Source of the DNA: Actinomycetes bacterium
GTDB lineage: Bacteria > Actinomycetota > Acidimicrobiia > Acidimicrobiales > RAAP-2
DNA: 7,486 nt
Direction: 5' to 3'
Assembly: GCA_021807655.1 (NCBI GenBank)
Contig: JAKBCT010000041.1
Location: 1-7,486 of the forward strand
Below the pieces are notes generated by a model. The model saw nothing but the letters and a program-made list of their open reading frames with translations. It ran no database searches and had not been told where the DNA came from. A program made the translations under genes and the position numbers. The first letter of the stretch is position 1; each line of letters begins with the position of its first letter. Positions 4,805 through 7,486 of this stretch are shown in pieces.

Positions 4805-6102
4805 ACGGCGCGCAACACCTCGCCGATCGCCCCGGGCAGGTCCGAGGACCGGGCGTATCGCGAGAGTCGAGACCCCGCGGCCCCGTGCACGTACGCGGCC
4901 AGCGCCGCGGCGTCCACGAGTTCGTGACCGCGCGCGACGCTCGCGCCGACGAGGCCCGCGAGCACGTCGCCCGTTCCGGCCGTCGCGAGCGCGCTGGTGC
5001 CGGATTGGATGACGCGCACGAGCCCTTCGGGACTGGCGACGACGGTCGTGGGGCCCTTCAAGAGCACGACGCAACCACTGGAGCGCGCGAGGGTGCGCGC
5101 CGCGTCGAGCCGATCGGCCGACGGGCTCGACCCGACGAGCCGCTCGTACTCACCATCGTGGGGCGTAAGGATCCAGGGGACGCCACGGCGTGCCGCGAGC
5201 ACCGTCTCGTCGAGGCCGTCAGCGTCTAAGACGACGGGTACGCGAACGTCGGCGAGGCGGGCCGCGAGCCACGCCGTCGCGTCACGGCCGAGACCGGGAC
5301 CGGCAACGACCGCGCGACTACGTGAATCGGGTGGACCGTCGGTACGCACGACCTCACTCGCGATGGCGACGTTGCCGACCAACTCGCCGCGGGTCGCCAG
5401 TCGGATCATCGAGGCGCCGCCAGCCAGTGCCCCGCGGGTCACGAGGTCGGCCGCACCGGGCATCATCGTCGAGCCGGCGATCACGTCCACGGCGTGGTGC
5501 CACTTGTGGTCGGTGCGGTTCCAGCGCACGAAGTCGGCGAGGTCGCTCGCCTCCAACAACCCGTCGACGCCGTCGCTCTCGATGCCGAGAGTGAAGACGC
5601 GCAACTCGCCAACGTAGGCGGCTGCGTGTCCGGTCACGTGCGCCGCCTTGAGGGCTCCGAGTGCGACGGTGACGTGCGCCTTCATCGGCTGACCGAGGAC
5701 CTCGCCGGTGTCGGCGTCGACGCCCGACGGGAGATCGGCCGCGACCACGATGGTCGTGGGAGGGACGTGGGGCGCCCGATAGGGCCGTGAGCACCCGAGG
5801 CCGAAGGCCGCGTCGATGACCAGGTCGTAACCACGCAGGGCCGGGGGCTGATCGGCGACGTCGATGACCGTCACGCGCGCGCCGCGCCGGCGCAATTGTT
5901 CGGCCGCGACGCGTCCGTCGGCCCCGTTGAGACCCGGACCGACGACGACCGCGACGCGCGCGCCGTAGGCGGAGCGAAGGTGGTCGCACGCGACCAGCGC
6001 TATGGCGAGCCCCGCGTCACGGACCAGAGCGTCGACCCCCCGGCGCGCCACCGCGCGCGCGTCGGCGCGCCTCATCGCGGCGCTCGAGAGGATCGGGAAC
6101 AC
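4801..6102 (-). CDS. nnr: Bifunctional NAD(P)H-hydrate repair enzyme (epimerase + ADP/ATP-dependent dehydratase)
   Basis: This 433-residue fusion repairs hydrated NADH and NADPH (NADHX, NADPHX). The N-terminal YjeF-type epimerase (about 1-195) interconverts R and S forms, and the C-terminal ribokinase-like dehydratase (about 198-433) restores the S form using a nucleotide. The epimerase shows MFPILSSAAMRRADARAV at the start, GPGLNGADGRVAA (55-67), VIDAAFG with Asp97, and ADLPSGVDADTGEVLG (122-137). The dehydratase shows DHKWHHAVDVIAGS (198-211), MPGAADL (214-220), VVAGPGLG (265-272) and VVLDADGL (290-297). It also has LTPHDGEYERL with His315, VVLLKGPTTVV (345-355) and TAGTGDVLAG with catalytic Asp379. 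The epimerase is compact: the stretch between the GADG loop and VIDAAFG is short, and the usual GNNGGDG reads GLNGADG. HKWHHAV replaces the common HKG-x-x-G opening. The GTG start is 6 nt after the YbjQ-family stop on the same strand, so the two are probably one transcript with coupled translation. Confidence 0.93.
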   Translation of the reverse strand: MFPILSSAAMRRADARAVARRGVDALVRDAGLAIALVACDHLRSAYGARVAVVVGPGLNGADGRVAAEQLRRRGARVTVIDVADQPPALRGYDLVIDAAFGLGCSRPYRAPHVPPTTIVVAADLPSGVDADTGEVLGQPMKAHVTVALGALKAAHVTGHAAAYVGELRVFTLGIESDGVDGLLEASDLADFVRWNRTDHKWHHAVDVIAGSTMMPGAADLVTRGALAGGASMIRLATRGELVGNVAIASEVVRTDGPPDSRSRAVVAGPGLGRDATAWLAARLADVRVPVVLDADGLDETVLAARRGVPWILTPHDGEYERLVGSSPSADRLDAARTLARSSGCVVLLKGPTTVVASPEGLVRVIQSGTSALATAGTGDVLAGLVGASVARGHELVDAAALAAYVHGAAGSRLSRYARSSDLPGAIGEVLRAV

Positions 6103-6108
6103 GGCGAC

Positions 6109-6432
6109 TCAGTCGACGGGCTCGACGACGACCGCCGTACCGTAGGCCAGGATCTCCTGGTAGGTGTTGGCTAACTCGTTCGAGTCGTAGCGCATGGCGA
6201 GCACCGCGTTCGCGCCGAGGGCCTGAGCGGCCTCGGACATCCGGTCGAGGGCCTCGCCCCGGGACTGTTGGAGCTGCTGGGTGAGACCGCGCAGCTCACC
6301 GCCCCCGATGGCCTTTAAGGCGGCGCCGAGCTGGGCGCCGACGTTTCGAGTCCGTACCGTGAGACCGTTCACCTCGCCGATCACCTTGGTGACCCGATAG
6401 CCGGGCAGGTCGTTCGTCGTGACAATGAGCAC
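6109..6432 (-). CDS. YbjQ family protein (UPF0145 / heavy-metal-binding domain)
   Basis: This 107-residue protein belongs to the YbjQ family (Pfam PF01906), whose members form a compact fold reported to assemble as pentamers; their function is not established despite the heavy-metal-binding label. Visible hallmarks are LIVTTNDLPGYRVTKVIGEVNGLTVRT split over residues 2-28, GGELRGLTQQLQQSRGEALDRM (about 43-64), and ALGANAVLAMRYDSNEL (71-87). It ends YGTAVVVEPVD. The protein contains no cysteine or histidine, so a classical soft-metal site is not evident here. The frame is open 17 codons further upstream, but the GTG at 6432 follows AAAGGAGGT by 4 nt and matches the family's usual N-terminus. 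It is the first gene of a two-gene unit with nnr, whose GTG follows this stop by 6 nt. No signal peptide or membrane segment is visible. Confidence 0.92.
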   Translation of the reverse strand: MLIVTTNDLPGYRVTKVIGEVNGLTVRTRNVGAQLGAALKAIGGGELRGLTQQLQQSRGEALDRMSEAAQALGANAVLAMRYDSNELANTYQEILAYGTAVVVEPVD

Positions 6433-6436
6433 AGTG

Positions 6437-6445
6437 ACCTCCTTT
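6437..6445 (-). promoter_or_regulatory. Near-perfect Shine-Dalgarno (AAAGGAGGT) fixing the YbjQ-family start
   Basis: AAAGGAGGT on the minus strand is close to a full complement of the 16S rRNA 3' end, and lies 4 nt before the GTG at 6432. It is by far the strongest ribosome-binding site in the window. It decides against the longer frame starting at 6483 and suggests high translation of the YbjQ-family gene. Confidence 0.85.
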
Positions 6446-6452
6446 GAACGCC

Positions 6453-6458
6453 ACTGTA
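6453..6458 (-). promoter_or_regulatory. Candidate -10 element (TACAGT) for the YbjQ-nnr unit
   Basis: TACAGT on the minus strand fits TANNNT and would start transcription near 6446, giving a leader of about 14 nt that begins just before the Shine-Dalgarno. No clear -35 is seen. It sits in the 93-nt gap shared with the divergent metallo-hydrolase gene. Confidence 0.45.
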
Positions 6459-6490
6459 GGCCGACGTGCGACGCCCCCGTCACCCCGCCC

Positions 6491-6496
6491 TATCGT
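6491..6496 (+). promoter_or_regulatory. Candidate -10 element (TATCGT) for the metallo-hydrolase gene
   Basis: TATCGT fits TANNNT and is identical to the hexamer upstream of the GAF regulator. Transcription would start near 6503, about 23 nt ahead of the ATG at 6526, with GGAGG at 6515-6519 as ribosome-binding site. No clear -35 is visible. Confidence 0.45.
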
Positions 6497-6525
6497 GAGG
6501 AAAGCGACCGAGTTGGAGGCTGAGG

Positions 6526-7296
6526 ATGGACACGATGAGTGAAGAACTGGTCGGCGCGACGGGCGTCGGCGAGCCGGGATACCTGACGTGGCTGGGCCAC
6601 GCGACCGTGCTGATGGTCACGTCCACGGGGACGAGGGTGATCTTTGATCCGTGGCTCGAGAACCCGAAGAGTCCGGTCTCGATGGACGACCTCGGACCCG
6701 TCGACGTCATCGCGGTGACCCACGGTCACTTTGACCACATGGGCTCGGCGGTCCCCCTCGCGCTGGCGACGGGTGCGACGGTGGTGTGCGTTCCCGAGAT
6801 GGCGGCCTACTTCGCGACCCAGGGACTCGCCAACGTCGTCGAGATGAACAAGGGCGGCACGGTACGGGTCGCCGACATCGGGCTCACGATGGTCAGCGCC
6901 GACCACTCCTGTGGCGTGGCGGCCGGTGAGGGACAGGCCAACATCTACGGCGGGAACCCCGTCGGATTCATCGCCCACCTGCCCGAAGGCAGCGGTGGTC
7001 CGGTGTACGTCTCGGGCGACACCAACGTCTTTGGCGACATGGCCCTGATCCGCGAGCTCTACGCGCCCGAGATCGCCCTGATGCCCATCGACGGTCACTA
7101 CAACATGGGCCCGCGCGAAGCGGCCTACGCGGTGATGCTGCTCGGGGTCTCGCGCTTCACGCCGATCCACTTCGGGACGTTCCCGCTGCTGGCGGGAAGG
7201 CCCGAGGACGTGGCGCGACACCTCACCGAGCGTGAGGCCACGGCGCGAGTCGTCTCGGTGGAACCGGGCGGATCGGTGCCGCTCGCGCGCCAGTAG
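6526..7296 (+). CDS. Metal-dependent hydrolase, UPF0173 type (metallo-beta-lactamase fold)
   Basis: This 256-residue protein has the metallo-beta-lactamase fold and all expected metal ligands. TWLGHATVLM (21-30) and IFDPWLENP (39-47) open the fold, and THGHFDHMG supplies His66, His68, Asp70 and His71. SADHS supplies His127, YVSGDTNVF supplies Asp165 and TPIHFGTFP supplies His215. GNPVGFI (143-149) and IDGHYNMGPREAAYAV (188-203) match the UPF0173/YtkL group rather than beta-lactamases, glyoxalases or RNases. The natural substrate of this group is not known. There is no signal peptide, so it is probably cytoplasmic. The start at ATG 6526 follows GGAGG by 6 nt; a second ATG three codons later (6535) is possible. 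It is divergent from YbjQ, with 93 nt between starts, and its stop lies 1 nt from the stop of the convergent right-edge gene. Confidence 0.92.
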   Translation: MDTMSEELVGATGVGEPGYLTWLGHATVLMVTSTGTRVIFDPWLENPKSPVSMDDLGPVDVIAVTHGHFDHMGSAVPLALATGATVVCVPEMAAYFATQGLANVVEMNKGGTVRVADIGLTMVSADHSCGVAAGEGQANIYGGNPVGFIAHLPEGSGGPVYVSGDTNVFGDMALIRELYAPEIALMPIDGHYNMGPREAAYAVMLLGVSRFTPIHFGTFPLLAGRPEDVARHLTEREATARVVSVEPGGSVPLARQ

Positions 7297-7320
7297 TTCA
7301 GCCGAAGAGGCCGATCCGCC
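7267..7320. terminator. Perfect 10-bp inverted repeat bracketing a convergent gene junction
   Basis: GGCGGATCGG (7267-7276) and CCGATCCGCC (7311-7320) are exact reverse complements separated by 34 nt. Both stop codons of the convergent genes (7294-7296 and 7298-7300) fall in the loop. There is no U-tract. It could form a stem in both transcripts and act as a bidirectional, non-canonical terminator or 3'-end stabiliser. Both arms are also coding, so coincidence cannot be excluded. Confidence 0.4.
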
Positions 7321-7486
7321 AGCTCGCGGCGTAGGGCAGTACCTGCACCGCGGCGATCACGCCGAGCGTGAGGGCCGCCGCGAGCGCCCACTGTCGCGTC
7401 GAGGCGCCCTTGATCTGTCGGCGCGTGTAGGGGATCATGTCGCGCGGCGCGAACCGGGCGGTCTCGACGAGATGTCCGAGGACGTG
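7298..7486 (-). CDS. C-terminal fragment of an unidentified protein with a terminal membrane helix
   Basis: The minus strand is open from the right edge to a TGA at 7300-7298, giving 62 residues with no start in view. The fragment begins HVLGHLVETARFAPRDM, continues MIPYTRRQIKGAST, then has a hydrophobic run WALAAALTLGVIAAVQVL, and ends YAASWRIGLFG. The hydrophobic run is long enough for one membrane-spanning helix. The basic segment before it (RRQIK, then RQ) would favour a cytoplasmic N-side under the positive-inside rule. The codon pattern is as GC-rich in third positions as the neighbouring genes, supporting real coding. I do not recognise the family. It is convergent with the metallo-hydrolase gene, with 1 nt between stops. 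Confidence 0.7.
   Translation of the reverse strand, partial: HVLGHLVETARFAPRDMIPYTRRQIKGASTRQWALAAALTLGVIAAVQVLPYAASWRIGLFG

Noticed and set aside
4885..5790. Several plus-strand open frames antisense to nnr
   Set aside because: Overlapping one another in different frames, Arg-rich, with no ribosome sites or motifs; shadows of nnr.
6433..6483. A 17-codon extension of the YbjQ-family protein
   Set aside because: The AAAGGAGGT at 6437-6445 would lie inside the coding region and point to the GTG at 6432, which gives the family's normal N-terminus.
6490..7221. Minus-strand open frame antisense to the metallo-hydrolase gene
   Set aside because: The sense strand has every metal ligand of the fold. 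The antisense translation has no domain features.

Overview
The window is GC-rich, gene-dense bacterial DNA. It has frequent GTG starts, -10-like TANNNT hexamers without good -35 boxes, and protein families typical of Actinomycetota. The form of the NAD(P)H-hydrate repair protein (GADG in the epimerase loop, HKWHHAV at the start of the dehydratase) suggests Acidimicrobiia. That taxonomic call rests on recollection of family variants, not on a search. No tRNA, rRNA, CRISPR array, insertion sequence or prophage gene was seen. This is ordinary chromosomal metabolism rather than a mobile island.

Left part (1-3492): an aldehyde-oxidation locus. On the minus strand an acetaldehyde/aldehyde dehydrogenase of the ExaC/AcoD type is followed 2 nt later by a DUF779 protein, its common genomic partner. 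After 47 nt comes the start of an acyl-CoA dehydrogenase that runs off the left edge and may be leaderless. Divergent from the aldehyde dehydrogenase is a regulator with an AcoR-like GAF sensor domain joined to a C-terminal SARP/OmpR-like winged helix, in place of the sigma-54 AAA+ and Fis modules of classical AcoR. The 175-bp divergent region holds two exact 8-bp direct repeats with an 11-bp period, 9 nt upstream of a TACCAT hexamer that faces the dehydrogenase. This is the geometry known for SARP activator sites, and it is the most interesting signal in the window.

Middle (3493-4796): a complete acyl-CoA dehydrogenase of the ACAD10/ACAD11/FadE2-like group, with its own TACGAT hexamer and a small hairpin abutting its ribosome-binding site. 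It converges on the next minus-strand gene with only 4 nt between the stops.

Right part (4801-7486): on the minus strand a YbjQ-family protein with a near-perfect ribosome-binding site is followed 6 nt later by a bifunctional NAD(P)H-hydrate epimerase/dehydratase (Nnr). Divergent from YbjQ is a UPF0173-type metallo-beta-lactamase-fold hydrolase. It converges, with 1 nt between stops, on the C-terminal end of an unidentified membrane-anchored protein that enters from the right edge. A perfect 10-bp inverted repeat brackets that junction.

Most long open frames antisense to these genes are by-products of GC-rich codon usage and are not annotated.
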